Assembly: GCF_009712475.1 (NCBI RefSeq)
Contig: NZ_VCJO01000023.1
Location: 1 to 58,471, forward strand
Length of the DNA stretch: 58,471 nucleotides
Reading direction: 5' to 3'
DNA from: Micromonospora sp. CP22
GTDB lineage: Bacteria; Actinomycetota; Actinomycetes; Mycobacteriales; Micromonosporaceae
Shown here: one piece after another, positions 17,360-26,191 of the stretch
Numbering within the stretch: the stretch's first letter is position 1
Layout of the letters: each line of letters starts with the position of its first letter
Translations under genes and position numbers: made by a program
The notes under the pieces: generated by a model
Seen by the model: only the letters and a program-made list of their open reading frames with translations
Told to the model about the DNA's origin: nothing
Databases searched by the model: none

Positions 17360-18204
17360 AACGGCTCCTCTGCCAGTCTCGCGATGTACTCGACAGACTC
17401 CTCCGGACGCTTGGCCGCTGCTCGAATGTGATCGAAGATGAAGCTGTACTTCTGTAGTTCGTCGCTCTTCTCCAGGAAGAGCCCACCCGTGGCGTTCTCC
17501 GCGTACACGACATCCGGATCACCGGGTTCGGGGAAGCTGAGGATCGTGAAGGTGCCGTCCATGCCGGCGTGCGCCCCCACCTCGAACGGCAGGACCTGAA
17601 GCGTCACGTTCGGCAGCTGGGCCACCTCCACCAACCGCAGGAGCTGGTCACGCATGACCGCATCCCCGCCCACCGGACGGCTCAACACCGCCTCATCGAG
17701 CACCACCCAAAGATCGACCGGATCGTCCTGGGACAACAACGACTGACGACCGAGTCGGACACGCACCCGTTGCTGCACCTGATCAGCGCTGAAATCGGGG
17801 CGGGCCGCGCGGATCATGGCGCTGGCGTAGTCCTCGGTCTCCAGCAGCCCCGGCACCACCTGCTGCTCGTACGCCCGGATCGAACTGGCCGCCGCCTCCA
17901 GGCCCACGTACGCCCCGACCAGCACCGTGCTGTACGGGTGCCACCAGCCCTTCTGCCGCGCCTCACGGGCGATCTGCACCAGCTCGTCGCTCTCCGCCCC
18001 GACCACTCCGTAGATCCGGAGCATGTCCCGAACGTCGCGGGGAGTCGCCGTGGTGTGGCCGGTCTCGATGCGCGAGATCTTGGAGGCCGAGCATTCCAGT
18101 TGCTCCGCCACCGCCTCGATGGTGATCCCGGCGGACTCGCGCTGGCGGCGCAACTCCGCGCCGAGCCGGCGCCGCCGGATGGTCGGGCTGCGCCGCTCGC
18201 TCAC
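17329..18204 (-). CDS. XRE-family regulator with DUF5753 domain (Scr1-like)
   Basis: The product has 291 residues. A helix-turn-helix (about 14-70; LGAELRRQRESAGITIEAVA, CSASKISRIETG) is followed by the DUF5753 effector domain (about 100-280; VPGLLETEDYASAMI, QLPNVTLQVLPFEVGAHAGMDGTFTIL, YAENATGG). It should bind DNA and be controlled by the DUF397 partner. The GTG start follows GGAGAGGTG. A TGCATGA/TCATGCA inverted repeat about 210 bp upstream is a possible operator. Confidence 0.9.
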   Translation of the reverse strand: MSERRSPTIRRRRLGAELRRQRESAGITIEAVAEQLECSASKISRIETGHTTATPRDVRDMLRIYGVVGAESDELVQIAREARQKGWWHPYSTVLVGAYVGLEAAASSIRAYEQQVVPGLLETEDYASAMIRAARPDFSADQVQQRVRVRLGRQSLLSQDDPVDLWVVLDEAVLSRPVGGDAVMRDQLLRLVEVAQLPNVTLQVLPFEVGAHAGMDGTFTILSFPEPGDPDVVYAENATGGLFLEKSDELQKYSFIFDHIRAAAKRPEESVEYIARLAEEPLWKWRRKDSP

Positions 18205-18772
18205 CGTGTCACCTCTCCGCTTCGACGCGCCCCTGTCACCACTCGCCCGTGGCGCGATCCTCCCCGGCGAGGGTTCGCGGCGTGGGTGGTGCCGGTCCTC
18301 GGCCGGCCGCGGCGGCGAAGCCGGCTCTCAGTGTGCCGCCCGGGTGCCAACGCGTTCAAGCGCCGTTTCGCGCGAGCCGCTCACGTATCGGCAAAAGTCG
18401 ACGTGCAACTTGCATGACGCACGCTCCTCATGCACTCTGTCCCTATGGCCCGGGTTACTGACCGTCTCCGATCCGTCTCCACGAGTGATCAAGCTTGTGG
18501 AGCGGTGGGTCATCGGCGTTCCCGGCCGTCAGCTGCCAACACGGCCCTCGGGATCGGGAGCCACTCGCCCAACCCTGTCGGCGACAGCCACGGCGACACC
18601 TCCTGATCAGCCGACCGATCGCGTCGGAGCCTCCCACCAGCGGCCCCACACCGACGGTCGAGCCAGCCGACCCCGGTCCCCGAGACACGATCTCGACGCC
18701 GGAGCCCGGCGACAACCCCCCCATCGTCCTTCGCCGGCCCCTTCCCCGCCGGCCGACTTTCCAGGAGCCCAT
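18205..18772. other. 568-bp divergent intergenic region
   Basis: No convincing coding sequence is seen on either strand; open frames here are Pro/Arg-rich shadows. It must hold the promoters of the XRE gene (leftward) and the small gene at 18773 (rightward). The only clear structure is the inverted repeat at 18411-18434. Confidence 0.6.
18411..18434. promoter_or_regulatory. inverted repeat TGCATGA-N10-TCATGCA, candidate operator
   Basis: Perfect 7-bp arms at 18411-18417 and 18428-18434 are separated by 10 bp, one helical turn plus spacing suited to an HTH dimer. The site lies upstream of the XRE regulator gene and may be its autoregulatory site. Confidence 0.35.
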
Positions 18773-19060
18773 GTGCTTCCCCGCTCCGGTGACGTACTGC
18801 ACGTGACTCGCGCGGCGAGTGTCCAGTTCCGCAAACCCATCCTGTTCCGGGTCATCCGGGTGCTCGACCGGCCCACCTACGACGGCTGGCTCTGGCTCGA
18901 AGGCTACGAGTTGAACGCGGCGGGGGACGCGGTCGACCGTCGCTCGATCTTCGTCCAGCGGGCCGGGCTACGGCAGGTCCAGGCCGCTCCGCAGCCGCGT
19001 CCACACACGGTGCGTACGGCACGCCGACCGACCGTACGGACTCCGGTTCGGGTGCGCTGA
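18773..19060 (+). CDS. conserved hypothetical protein
   Basis: The product has 95 residues and begins VLPRSGDVLHVTRAASVQF; it contains a compact beta-rich segment (ILFRVIRVLDR, DGWLWLEGYELN, RRSIFVQRAGLRQV) and a basic tail. The GTG start is preceded by AGGAG at the right spacing, which is the main reason for calling it; the frame continues open upstream but reads as compositional noise. I do not recognise the family. It could be a small nucleic-acid-binding or OB-like protein, but this is a guess from shape only. Confidence 0.6.
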   Translation: MLPRSGDVLHVTRAASVQFRKPILFRVIRVLDRPTYDGWLWLEGYELNAAGDAVDRRSIFVQRAGLRQVQAAPQPRPHTVRTARRPTVRTPVRVR

Positions 19061-19230
19061 GCAGCGCGACCGCCCAGTTGGTCGGCGGGGCGGGCCGGCG
19101 ATCCCGGCGGTCCGCCACACGCCGCCTTCGTTCGAGGTGAAAAGGATTCGGGGGGCGTGCCGCCGACATAGAATCGGTGTGCCCACCCCGGCATGTCTCC
19201 ACCCCGCGCCTCCCGGACCCCGAGTCTGGG

Positions 19231-19677
19231 ATGGCCATGGTCAATATGTCCGCGCGGGAGCCTCACCGGTCCCGTATCGCCTACACCCTCGGGCTCCTGG
19301 TGCTGCTCGGTGCCGTCACCCTGGTGGTGCTGGGCCGCGATCCCGCCCTGTCGTCCACCCGGCTGGCCGAGCCCGTACCGGCCCCGGAGATCACCGTCGT
19401 GGAGAGCGAACCGGTCGAGCCCGACGCACCGGCCGGGGAGGTATGGGACACCTACGCGTACGACGGCCGCTACGAGCGGTCGGTCGACGCACCGGCGGAC
19501 CCGAACGGCGGCTCCGGGCAGTCCACCTACCGCACCGACCAGGGCGCGCCCGCCCAGGCCACGGATGAGCACCGCCGGGAGGAACTGCGCCGCTCACTCT
19601 TCTGGTCCGGAGTGTTCGGACTGGCGATCTCCCTCGCCGGTCTCGGACTGGTGGGCACCAGACGCCGCATGTGGTGA
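19231..19677 (+). CDS. small two-helix membrane protein
   Basis: The product has about 148 residues: a membrane helix near the N-terminus (IAYTLGLLVLLGAVTLVVLG), an acidic outer loop rich in Glu, Asp and Pro (about 45-115), and a second helix near the C-terminus (GVFGLAISLAGLGLVG) ending in basic residues. In-frame ATGs at 19231, 19237 and 19246 compete and no strong ribosome site decides. The function is unknown. It converges on the PASTA protein gene with a 9-bp gap. Confidence 0.6.
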   Translation: MAMVNMSAREPHRSRIAYTLGLLVLLGAVTLVVLGRDPALSSTRLAEPVPAPEITVVESEPVEPDAPAGEVWDTYAYDGRYERSVDAPADPNGGSGQSTYRTDQGAPAQATDEHRREELRRSLFWSGVFGLAISLAGLGLVGTRRRMW

Positions 19678-19686
19678 CGCCAGCGA

Positions 19687-20526
19687 TCACGGGGTGGGGC
19701 TCGTCGTGACGGACGGCTCGGTCGTCGGCTCGTCCGGCGTCGGCTCATCCGTCGTCGGCGACGGACTCGGACTGGCCGTGGCGACCACCAGCAGCACCTC
19801 GTCACCCGGCTCCACCAGTTCCCCGGCCCCCGGGTCGGTGGAGACGACGGTTCCCGGCGTCTGATCCGACGGGCGGTACTCCACCCGATAGTCGAGATCG
19901 AGCCCGTCCAACGCCGCCCGCGCGGCAGCCTCCGGCAACCCGACCAGCGGCGGTACCGGCACCAGCGCCGGGGCGGCGCTCGTCGGCGGCGGTGATGACG
20001 CCGACGGGGACGCGGTGGTCGGCGAGGCCGATGCCGTCGTCGGTGTGGCCTGGGTGGTCGGCGATGGCGACTCCGAGGCCGGCCCGTCGTCGTCGAGCAG
20101 GCCCTGGCTCGCCAGCCAGAAACCGCCTCCGATCAGGGCGAGCAGGAGCAACAGCAGAATGCCCCAGAGGATCGGTAGCCACCACGCTCGGCCGGGCTGC
20201 TCGTCGGCGTACCAGTCGCCGGTCAGTTCCTGGTCCGCTCCCGGCCGTACCGAGGGCACCTCCGCCCGACCGGACCAGGCCGCCGAACGCTGGGTCGGTG
20301 GCAGCGGCGCGGTGGCGTCGGGGGGCGGCGTCGGCCCGTCGGTCGCCCGGTCCGGCGGTGCGGTCTCGTCAGCGGTACGCCCCAGCGGCGCGGTCTCGTC
20401 CGCCGCCCGCGCCGACTCGTCGGGCGTACGCCCCAACGGCGCGGTCTCGTCTGGACTGTCCGAGGGGATCGGGCGGGTCCGGTCGTCCGGCTGCCCGTCG
20501 GTCGGCTCCTGGCGGTCGTCGCTCAT
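19687..20526 (-). CDS. membrane-anchored PASTA-domain protein without kinase
   Basis: The product has 279 residues. The cytoplasmic part is hydrophilic and carries repeats of DETAPLGRT (about 26-60). One membrane helix follows (about 113-138, LPILWGILLLLLLALIGGGFWLA), then a Ser/Thr/Pro linker and a single PASTA domain (about 190-250; VPPLVGLPEAAARAALDGL). PASTA domains bind muropeptides or lipid II in PknB and PBPs, so this may be a wall-sensing or scaffold protein, but no enzyme domain is visible. The Thr in the ETAPLG repeats resemble kinase target sites. Confidence 0.75.
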   Translation of the reverse strand: MSDDRQEPTDGQPDDRTRPIPSDSPDETAPLGRTPDESARAADETAPLGRTADETAPPDRATDGPTPPPDATAPLPPTQRSAAWSGRAEVPSVRPGADQELTGDWYADEQPGRAWWLPILWGILLLLLLALIGGGFWLASQGLLDDDGPASESPSPTTQATPTTASASPTTASPSASSPPPTSAAPALVPVPPLVGLPEAAARAALDGLDLDYRVEYRPSDQTPGTVVSTDPGAGELVEPGDEVLLVVATASPSPSPTTDEPTPDEPTTEPSVTTSPTP

Positions 20527-20624
20527 GGCACGTCCTTTCCGCCGGTCGGGCGGGCAACAGGCCCCTGACGGCCAACCTAGCGGTTCCGCCGGTCATCGGT
20601 CGGCATCAGCGTGTCGGGTCCGCG

Positions 20625-21314
20625 TCACGGGGCCGGAGCGCTGTCCTCCTCGCTCTGCGGCGCGCCGCACCAGAGCTGGACCACGTCGTTCCACCTGCCG
20701 ACCGTTCCGCTCACCGGTTGCTGCCTGGTGACCGTGCCGGAGCGGCCGTTGGGATAGCGGGGGGAGAAGCCGTCCTCGACGAGTTCGGCTCCCGCCTCGT
20801 TGCACGCCTCACCGACGAGGTCCGGCACCTCGTTCGGTGGGGCCGCCCCAGCCACGTTGACCTTGACGGTGACACCGCGTCGCACCGGCGTGCCCGGGGC
20901 CGGGTCGGTGCTGCGTACGCTGGAACTGTCACCGCTGCCGAAGATGAGCTGCCAGCCCAGGCCCAGCTTCCGCAGTTCGTCCCGGGCCTCTTCGAAGTCC
21001 AGGCCGACCAGGTCCGGGACGGTGAGTCCGCTCGGCTGCGACTGGCTGGGGCTGCTACTCGGCGAAGCCGAGACGGTCGGCTTGGGCCGCTCCCGTGGTG
21101 GCGAGCTGCGAACGGCGGGGGTAGGGGTGGGGGCGTCGATGGCATCGGATGCCACCTTGTCCTGCCGCGCGTGATCGCCGGCGAGCATCCACCCGCCGGT
21201 CCCACCGATGATGGCGAGCAGTACGGCAGCGGCCCCACCAGTGATGATCAGTTTCGTCCGATCCGGGCCGGTGTCACCGCGTCCCGGCCGCCCACCCGTG
21301 GTCCCGTCCGTCAT
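20625..21314 (-). CDS. membrane-anchored protein with two PASTA domains
   Basis: The product has 229 residues. A short N-terminal tail and one membrane helix (LIITGGAAAVLLAIIGGTGGWML) precede a Ser/Pro linker and two PASTA repeats (VPDLVGLDFEEARDELRKL and VPDLVGEACNEAGAELV). It has no kinase or transpeptidase domain. It is upstream of the other PASTA protein on the same strand, 98 bp apart. ATG 21314 was chosen because GAGGTGGTG precedes it; the open frame extends further but looks non-coding. Confidence 0.75.
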   Translation of the reverse strand: MTDGTTGGRPGRGDTGPDRTKLIITGGAAAVLLAIIGGTGGWMLAGDHARQDKVASDAIDAPTPTPAVRSSPPRERPKPTVSASPSSSPSQSQPSGLTVPDLVGLDFEEARDELRKLGLGWQLIFGSGDSSSVRSTDPAPGTPVRRGVTVKVNVAGAAPPNEVPDLVGEACNEAGAELVEDGFSPRYPNGRSGTVTRQQPVSGTVGRWNDVVQLWCGAPQSEEDSAPAP

Positions 21315-21436
21315 CCCGCCCACCACCTCATAACCCGCGACCGTAGCGATCCGGGCCAAGCACTGTCCGTAACCGTTGCCGGTCGATGCCCGCGCACAAC
21401 TCGCCGCACCGACCACAGGACGTTACGCTGCCCGGC

Positions 21437-22846
21437 ATGGCCAGACAGGGCTGGGGAGGATCGATCGCCACCGCGTGCGGCGTGGCAGCCGGTGCCGGGG
21501 CCGCCCAACTGGGCTTCGGGTACGGCTTGGGCATTCTCAACTGGGCACCCGACGAGGCGACCGTCGGTACGGCGGCCTGGGTGGCCAGCCTGATCTGGGC
21601 CACCTGGATCGCTGCCACCTCGACCATCTTCGGTGCGGTCTGCGCGCAACGGCTGCACGACCGCCGTCAGGCCGCGTCCCCGCCCGACGCCGTGGTCGAC
21701 GAATCAGCGGCGTCCGATGCGCCGGTCCCGCCCGCCGGTGAACCGCCCGCCGCCATCGTCAAGCCGGCCGGTGGCGGGCTGTGGGGGATCGCCCTGGCCG
21801 TGGCCGCCGGGCTCGGCGCACTGATCACGGTGTTGCTGGTCGCCGTACCGGCCCGGGTCGCGGTGGTGCCGGACACCCCGTCTCCCCGGGACATGGCCGC
21901 CGGGTACGCAGCGGTCGGCGTGCTGGTCGGGACGCTCGTGGCGGTCTGGACGCTGCGGTGCCGCGCCGCCGCCACCAACGTCATCGCCACCGCTGGCTGG
22001 CTCTGGCTGCTCGCGGTCATCGCCGTCGTCGACTCGGTGATCGCCGGTCGTGGGCTGACCACCGCACAGCTCGGCATCTGGCAACTCAGCTCCGGCAGCG
22101 ACCAGTTCTGGATCCGGGACTACTTCTACTGGCCCGGTGCGGTGCTGTCGCTCGGTTCGGCGCTGATCATCGGCGCACTGGCCGCTCGCAGTGGAGTACG
22201 CACGGCCGACCGGCGGGTCGGTGCCACCGCCTCGGGTGCCGCCGGACCGCTGCTGGTGGCCATCGCGTACTTCCTCGCCGTGCCGAGGCTCACGGCGATC
22301 AGCCCGGAGCAGGTGTCCGCCCACCTCATCGCCCCGTACGCGGTGATCGTCGGCATCGGCGGGTCGGTCCTGCTGGCGGCGCTCGCCCAACGGTCTGCCC
22401 GGCTCGCACAGAGCCGGTCGAGCAGTCCCGGCGCCGCTCCGGTGCTGCCCCGGCAACGGGTCGGGGACACCGACCGCCTCACCGAGGCGTCCGATCCGGA
22501 CACCGACCGTTCCGAGCCGGGTACCCGACCCCGGGCCGGGACGACAGCCGGCGAGGTGACCGAGCCCCGGACGGACGCCGCACCGACGCCCGCCGCGTCC
22601 AAGCCCGCACCGACGCCCGCCGCGTCCAAGCCCGCACCAACCTCCGGCACATCCAAGTTGGCACCGGCCGAACCGGGAGCAGCCAGGTCATCCGCATCGA
22701 AGAAGTCGCCCGCACCGAAGTCCTCGACGACGAAGCCGAGTCCGGTGGAGGCGGGCACGGAGAGCGACCCGTCGCCCTCCGGCGACGACACGACGCCCCA
22801 GGGCAGTGGCGGGGGTCGCGGCCGGCAACAGCGCCGGGGCCGCTAA
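21437..22846 (+). CDS. multi-pass membrane protein with long disordered C-terminal tail
   Basis: The product has 469 residues and about eight hydrophobic helices within residues 10-310. The remaining 160 residues are Pro/Ser/Thr/Lys-rich and likely cytoplasmic, including a near-perfect APTPAASKP tandem repeat encoded by two identical 27-bp units. I recognise no enzymatic family. The start ATG at 21437 gives MARQGWGGS; the frame is open 17 codons further upstream. Confidence 0.65.
   Translation: MARQGWGGSIATACGVAAGAGAAQLGFGYGLGILNWAPDEATVGTAAWVASLIWATWIAATSTIFGAVCAQRLHDRRQAASPPDAVVDESAASDAPVPPAGEPPAAIVKPAGGGLWGIALAVAAGLGALITVLLVAVPARVAVVPDTPSPRDMAAGYAAVGVLVGTLVAVWTLRCRAAATNVIATAGWLWLLAVIAVVDSVIAGRGLTTAQLGIWQLSSGSDQFWIRDYFYWPGAVLSLGSALIIGALAARSGVRTADRRVGATASGAAGPLLVAIAYFLAVPRLTAISPEQVSAHLIAPYAVIVGIGGSVLLAALAQRSARLAQSRSSSPGAAPVLPRQRVGDTDRLTEASDPDTDRSEPGTRPRAGTTAGEVTEPRTDAAPTPAASKPAPTPAASKPAPTSGTSKLAPAEPGAARSSASKKSPAPKSSTTKPSPVEAGTESDPSPSGDDTTPQGSGGGRGRQQRRGR
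22580..22633 (+). repeat. two identical 27-bp tandem units in coding sequence
   Basis: Units 22580-22606 and 22607-22633 are identical and each encodes APTPAASKP; a third, diverged unit (APTSGTSKL) follows. Slippage here would change the tail in steps of nine residues without a frameshift. Confidence 0.85.
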
Positions 22847-22891
22847 TCACCGCCGCGAAAGGTGACTTCGGGACGGGCCCGGCACGGCTGC

Positions 22892-24370
22892 TCAGTCGAG
22901 CGGCCAGGTGTGCACCGGTTCGTTGGTGTACTGCAGCTCCGCGTAACGCTGGAGCATGTGGTGCAGGGCGGCCCGGCGATCCAGACCCAGTTGCCGCTCG
23001 GCGGCCCACACCGTGGTGGTCTGCCAGACCGCACCGTTGCGGCCGGTACGACAGCGTTGCTCGATGATGCCGAGCAGCCGGTCCCGGTCGGCCGGGGCGA
23101 CGCCGAAGCCGTCGAGACCGGCCGCGGCGATCGGCAACAGCGTGTCGAGCACCAACGTGGTCACCGGAACATCGCCCAGCCGGGGCCAGTGCAGGACCGC
23201 GTCCATGCCGCGGCGGGCAGCCGCGTGGAAGTTCTCCTCGGCGGAGCTGAAGGTGAGCTGGCTCCAGATCGGCCGATCGGCCTCGGCCATGCCCCGGACC
23301 AGCCCGAAGTAGAAGGCCGCGTTGGCCAACATGTCGACCACGGTCGGTCCGGCCGGCAGCACCCGGTTCTCCACCCGCAGGTGCGGGCGACCGTCCATGA
23401 TGTCGTACACGGGTCGGTTCCACCGGTAGACGGTGCCGTTGTGCAGTCGCAGCTCGGCCAGTTCGGGTACGCCACCGGCGTGCAGGACCTCCACCGGGTC
23501 CTCGCTCTCGCAGATCGGCAGCAGTGGCGGGAAGTAGCGGACGTTCTCCTCGAAGAGGTCGAAGATCGAGGTGATCCACCGCTCACCGAACCAGACCCGA
23601 GGCCGTACGCCCTGGGTCTTCAACTCGTCCGGCCGGGTGTCGGTGGCCTGTTCGAACAGGGCGATTCGGGTCTCCGACCAGAGCTGGCGGTCGTACAGGA
23701 AGGGCGAGTTGGCACCCACCGCCACCTGGGCGGCGGCGATCGCCTGCGAGGCGTTCCAGTAGTCGGCGAAGCTGTCCGGTGCCACCTGGAGGTGGAACTG
23801 GAGGCTGGTGCAGGCCGCCTCCGGCGCGATCGAGTCGTTGTGCGTACGCAGTCGCTCGACGCCTCGGATGTCGAGTTCGATGTCCTCGCCCCGGGCCCCG
23901 ACGATCTGGTCGTTCAGCACCCGGTACCGCTCGTTGGTGGAGAGGTTGTCCGCCACCAGGTGTCGCTCGTTCAACGTGGGCAGGATGCCGACCAGGACGA
24001 TCCGGGTGTCCGACCGCGCGGCCCGCTCGTTGGCGCGGTTGAGGCTGGCGCACAGGTCGCGTTCGTAGTCCGCGAACCCGTTACCGGAGATCAGCCGGGG
24101 GTTGGCGTTGAGTTCCAGGTTGAACTGCCCCAGCTCGGTCTGGAACAACGGGTCGGCGATCGCGGCGAGGATCTCCTCGTTGCGCATGGCTGGTTCGGCC
24201 GCCGGGTCGACCAGGTTCAGCTCGATCTCCAGACCGGTCATCGGCCGGTCGGCGTCGAAGCCGAAGTCGTCGAGCATCAGCGCGAACACGTCCAGGCAGC
24301 GACGGACCTTCTGCCGGTACCGAATCCGATCCTCACGGGAGAAGGCGGCTCGATCGACGTCCCTGCCCAT
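22892..24370 (-). CDS. glutamate-cysteine-ligase-like (GCS2 family) ATP-dependent ligase
   Basis: The product has 492 residues and fits the carboxylate-amine ligase/GCS2 superfamily: MTGLEIELNLVD near the N-terminus, FNLELNANPR, LVGILPTL, NDSIAPEAACTSLQFHLQV, WRPV-like YRWNRPVYD and LRVENRVLPAGPTVVDMLAN. The family forms gamma-glutamyl or similar amide bonds with ATP. Whether cysteine is the acceptor is uncertain, since actinobacteria use mycothiol and many such proteins have unassigned substrates. ATG 24370 follows GGGAGGAAAC. It appears to be transcribed alone. Confidence 0.82.
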   Translation of the reverse strand: MGRDVDRAAFSREDRIRYRQKVRRCLDVFALMLDDFGFDADRPMTGLEIELNLVDPAAEPAMRNEEILAAIADPLFQTELGQFNLELNANPRLISGNGFADYERDLCASLNRANERAARSDTRIVLVGILPTLNERHLVADNLSTNERYRVLNDQIVGARGEDIELDIRGVERLRTHNDSIAPEAACTSLQFHLQVAPDSFADYWNASQAIAAAQVAVGANSPFLYDRQLWSETRIALFEQATDTRPDELKTQGVRPRVWFGERWITSIFDLFEENVRYFPPLLPICESEDPVEVLHAGGVPELAELRLHNGTVYRWNRPVYDIMDGRPHLRVENRVLPAGPTVVDMLANAAFYFGLVRGMAEADRPIWSQLTFSSAEENFHAAARRGMDAVLHWPRLGDVPVTTLVLDTLLPIAAAGLDGFGVAPADRDRLLGIIEQRCRTGRNGAVWQTTTVWAAERQLGLDRRAALHHMLQRYAELQYTNEPVHTWPLD

Positions 24371-24694
24371 GTTTCCTCCCGGCGCGCGACGCCCACGAAA
24401 CGGTGCCGCTCCGGAGCGCACTGTGAACCATACTCGCTGGAAACGTCGAGCCAGGCCACCCCGAAGGCCGGTCTATTGCCGCCGCCCGCCTCGCCGTTGA
24501 GGCCGATGGCACCGACACGGACCAGGTCGATCACTCCCGCCCGACTACCTACCCAGCCGCCTCGTCGGGCCCTCGGTATTCGTCGAAGAACAGGTTGTGA
24601 CAATTCGCACCTGCGAGCGGCCGGGACGAGGAGCCGTACCCGGACAGCCGACAGGCCCGCGCGGTGCGGGCGCGGGCCTGTCGGGGTATGCGGG
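24371..24694. other. 324-bp intergenic region
   Basis: No gene is visible. It holds the promoter side of the GCS2-family gene (leftward) and the terminator of the yceI gene at 24649-24683. Confidence 0.6.
24649..24683 (-). terminator. hairpin terminator of yceI-family gene
   Basis: A perfect 14-bp stem, CGACAGGCCCGCGC (24649-24662) with its complement at 24670-24683, encloses a 7-nt loop just downstream of the gene ending at 24695. Confidence 0.75.
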
Positions 24695-25276
24695 TCAGGA
24701 CTGGCGAATCGCCTCGCCCTCGATCTCGATCTTGATCTTCTTGCCGACCAGGACGCCACCCGACTCCAGGGCGACGTTCCAGGTCAGGCCGAACTCCTCC
24801 CGGTCGATCTCGGTGCTCGCCGAGAAGCCGAAGATGTCCTGACCGAAGGGGCTGCGGCCGACGCCCTCGAACTCGACCTTGAGGTCGACCGGGCGGGTCA
24901 CGTCCTTGATGGTCAGCTCACCGGCCAGGACGAACTCGTTGCCCTCGTGGGACTTCACACCGGTGCTGCGGTACTCCAGCGTGGCGAACTTCTCCACGTC
25001 GAGGAACTCCGGGCTGCGCAGGTGCGCGTCCCGGTCCGCCTGGGCGGTGTTGATGCTCGCGGCCTGGATGGTGGCGGAGACCGTAGACTCCAGCGGCTCC
25101 TCGGCGATCGTGATGGTGGCGCTCGCGTCGGCGAAGTCGCCGCGGACCTTACTTACCATCATGTGTCGGGCGACGAAGCCGACTCGCTTGTGCGCCGCGT
25201 CCAGCAGGTAGGTGCCGGCTGCGGGGATCGTGAGGCCGTTCCACTCGCGGGTAACCGGGTCGGTGCTGCTGGTCAT
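24695..25276 (-). CDS. YceI family protein
   Basis: The product has 193 residues and shows the YceI lipocalin-like pattern: GTYLLDAAHKRVGFVARHMMVSKVRGDF, TVSATIQAASINT, RDAHLRSPEFLDVEKF, ELTIKDVTRPVDLKVEF and a GFSASTEIDREEFGLTW segment. YceI proteins bind polyisoprenoids or amphiphiles. No signal peptide is seen, so this copy is probably cytoplasmic. It is divergent from a MarR regulator, sharing a 104-bp region with AT-rich inverted repeats. Confidence 0.92.
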   Translation of the reverse strand: MTSSTDPVTREWNGLTIPAAGTYLLDAAHKRVGFVARHMMVSKVRGDFADASATITIAEEPLESTVSATIQAASINTAQADRDAHLRSPEFLDVEKFATLEYRSTGVKSHEGNEFVLAGELTIKDVTRPVDLKVEFEGVGRSPFGQDIFGFSASTEIDREEFGLTWNVALESGGVLVGKKIKIEIEGEAIRQS

Positions 25277-25297
25277 GAGAAACTGCCCTCCGGGAAG

Positions 25298-25349
25298 ATA
25301 TTGTTGAGTAGCACAACAGCTGCTTCAACAACTATACCTTCGGCAATAT
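25298..25349. promoter_or_regulatory. nested inverted repeats between yceI and marR, candidate MarR operator
   Basis: Outer arms ATATTG (25298-25303) and CAATAT (25344-25349) surround a second inverted repeat, TTGTTGA (25301-25307) with TCAACAA (25325-25331). The stretch is AT-rich in an otherwise GC-rich region and spans both promoters, the arrangement expected for a MarR protein that represses its own gene and yceI. Confidence 0.5.
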
Positions 25350-25380
25350 TCCAGCTGTCAAGGATTGGTACGATGTACCT

Positions 25381-25887
25381 GTGAACGCGAACGCCTTCGA
25401 AGATCCTCGAATCACGGCGGTTGGCCTGCTCTTCGAGGTACACGCCGGGCTGGCCGCGCGATTCGCCGCGCAACTGGAGGAGCACGGTCTGTCACCGGTC
25501 GAGTTCGAGGTGCTGACCAGACTCACCCGCTCACCCGCGAACCAGCTGCGGATGACGGATCTCGCCGCCCAGACCTCACTGTCCACCAGCGGCGTGACCC
25601 GCGTGGTGGACCGGATGGAACGCGACGGGTTGATCACTCGCCGCGCCTGCCCCTCTGACCGACGCAGTTCGTACGCGGTTGTGACGCCCGCAGGACTGCG
25701 CCGCCTCGACGAGAGCCTGCCCGGACACCTGCAGCTCATCGAGGACTGGTTCACCGGGCAACTCGACCCAGCCGCACTCGACGCGCTGCTCAGCGGACTG
25801 CGCCGGGTACGCGACGCCGTGCACCCCTGCGCGACCGCCGGCAGTGGCAACGACGAGCCGTCGACCGAGTGCGACGAGGGGAGATGA
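25381..25887 (+). CDS. MarR family transcriptional regulator
   Basis: The product has 168 residues. The winged HTH is clear: LSPVEFEVLTRLTRSP, MTDLAAQTSLSTSGVTRVVDRMERDGLITRRACPSDRRSSYAVVTPAG. MarR dimers usually repress neighbours until a small phenolic or oxidant ligand binds. The start is GTG at 25381. Divergence from yceI with operator-like repeats between them suggests local control. Confidence 0.9.
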   Translation: MNANAFEDPRITAVGLLFEVHAGLAARFAAQLEEHGLSPVEFEVLTRLTRSPANQLRMTDLAAQTSLSTSGVTRVVDRMERDGLITRRACPSDRRSSYAVVTPAGLRRLDESLPGHLQLIEDWFTGQLDPAALDALLSGLRRVRDAVHPCATAGSGNDEPSTECDEGR

Positions 25888-26191
25888 GCGATACCCGCGA
25901 TGCCGTACGACATCTCGGCCGCCATGCGAACCCTCGGTGTTCGCGCCGACAGCCAAGGGTGACATCACCGGCAGAATGACCGGCAGAACCAAAGGATCAA
26001 TAGGCGATAGGCCGTCAAACCCGACAGCTGGCCTCACTGCTCCTCGCTAATGTCGCACCGGCGGGGGGCAGCGGGGGCACCGGCGCGGGCGATGAGCGAG
26101 GGGTGGCAACAAGGGGGCTTCCTCGTCCGCGCCGCCCCCGTCCCCGCCACCGACACCCGCTGGCGTCGGGATCACCGACCGCCCGGCCACC
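25888..26191. other. 304-bp convergent intergenic region
   Basis: This separates the 3' ends of marR and the NB-ARC regulator. No gene, RNA or strong hairpin was recognised; a short ACCGGCAGAA duplication near 25967-25989 is the only repeat noticed. Confidence 0.5.

Noticed and set aside
18486..18493. TGATCAAG near 18486 as a fourth member of the palindrome family
   Set aside because: Only 8 bases match; the AAGTTT continuation and complementary arm are missing.
22862..25384. 840-codon plus-strand frame
   Set aside because: It is antisense to the GCS2-family and yceI genes across two unrelated genes and an intergenic gap; its Gly/Arg/Val/Asp-rich composition is typical of a shadow in GC-rich DNA.
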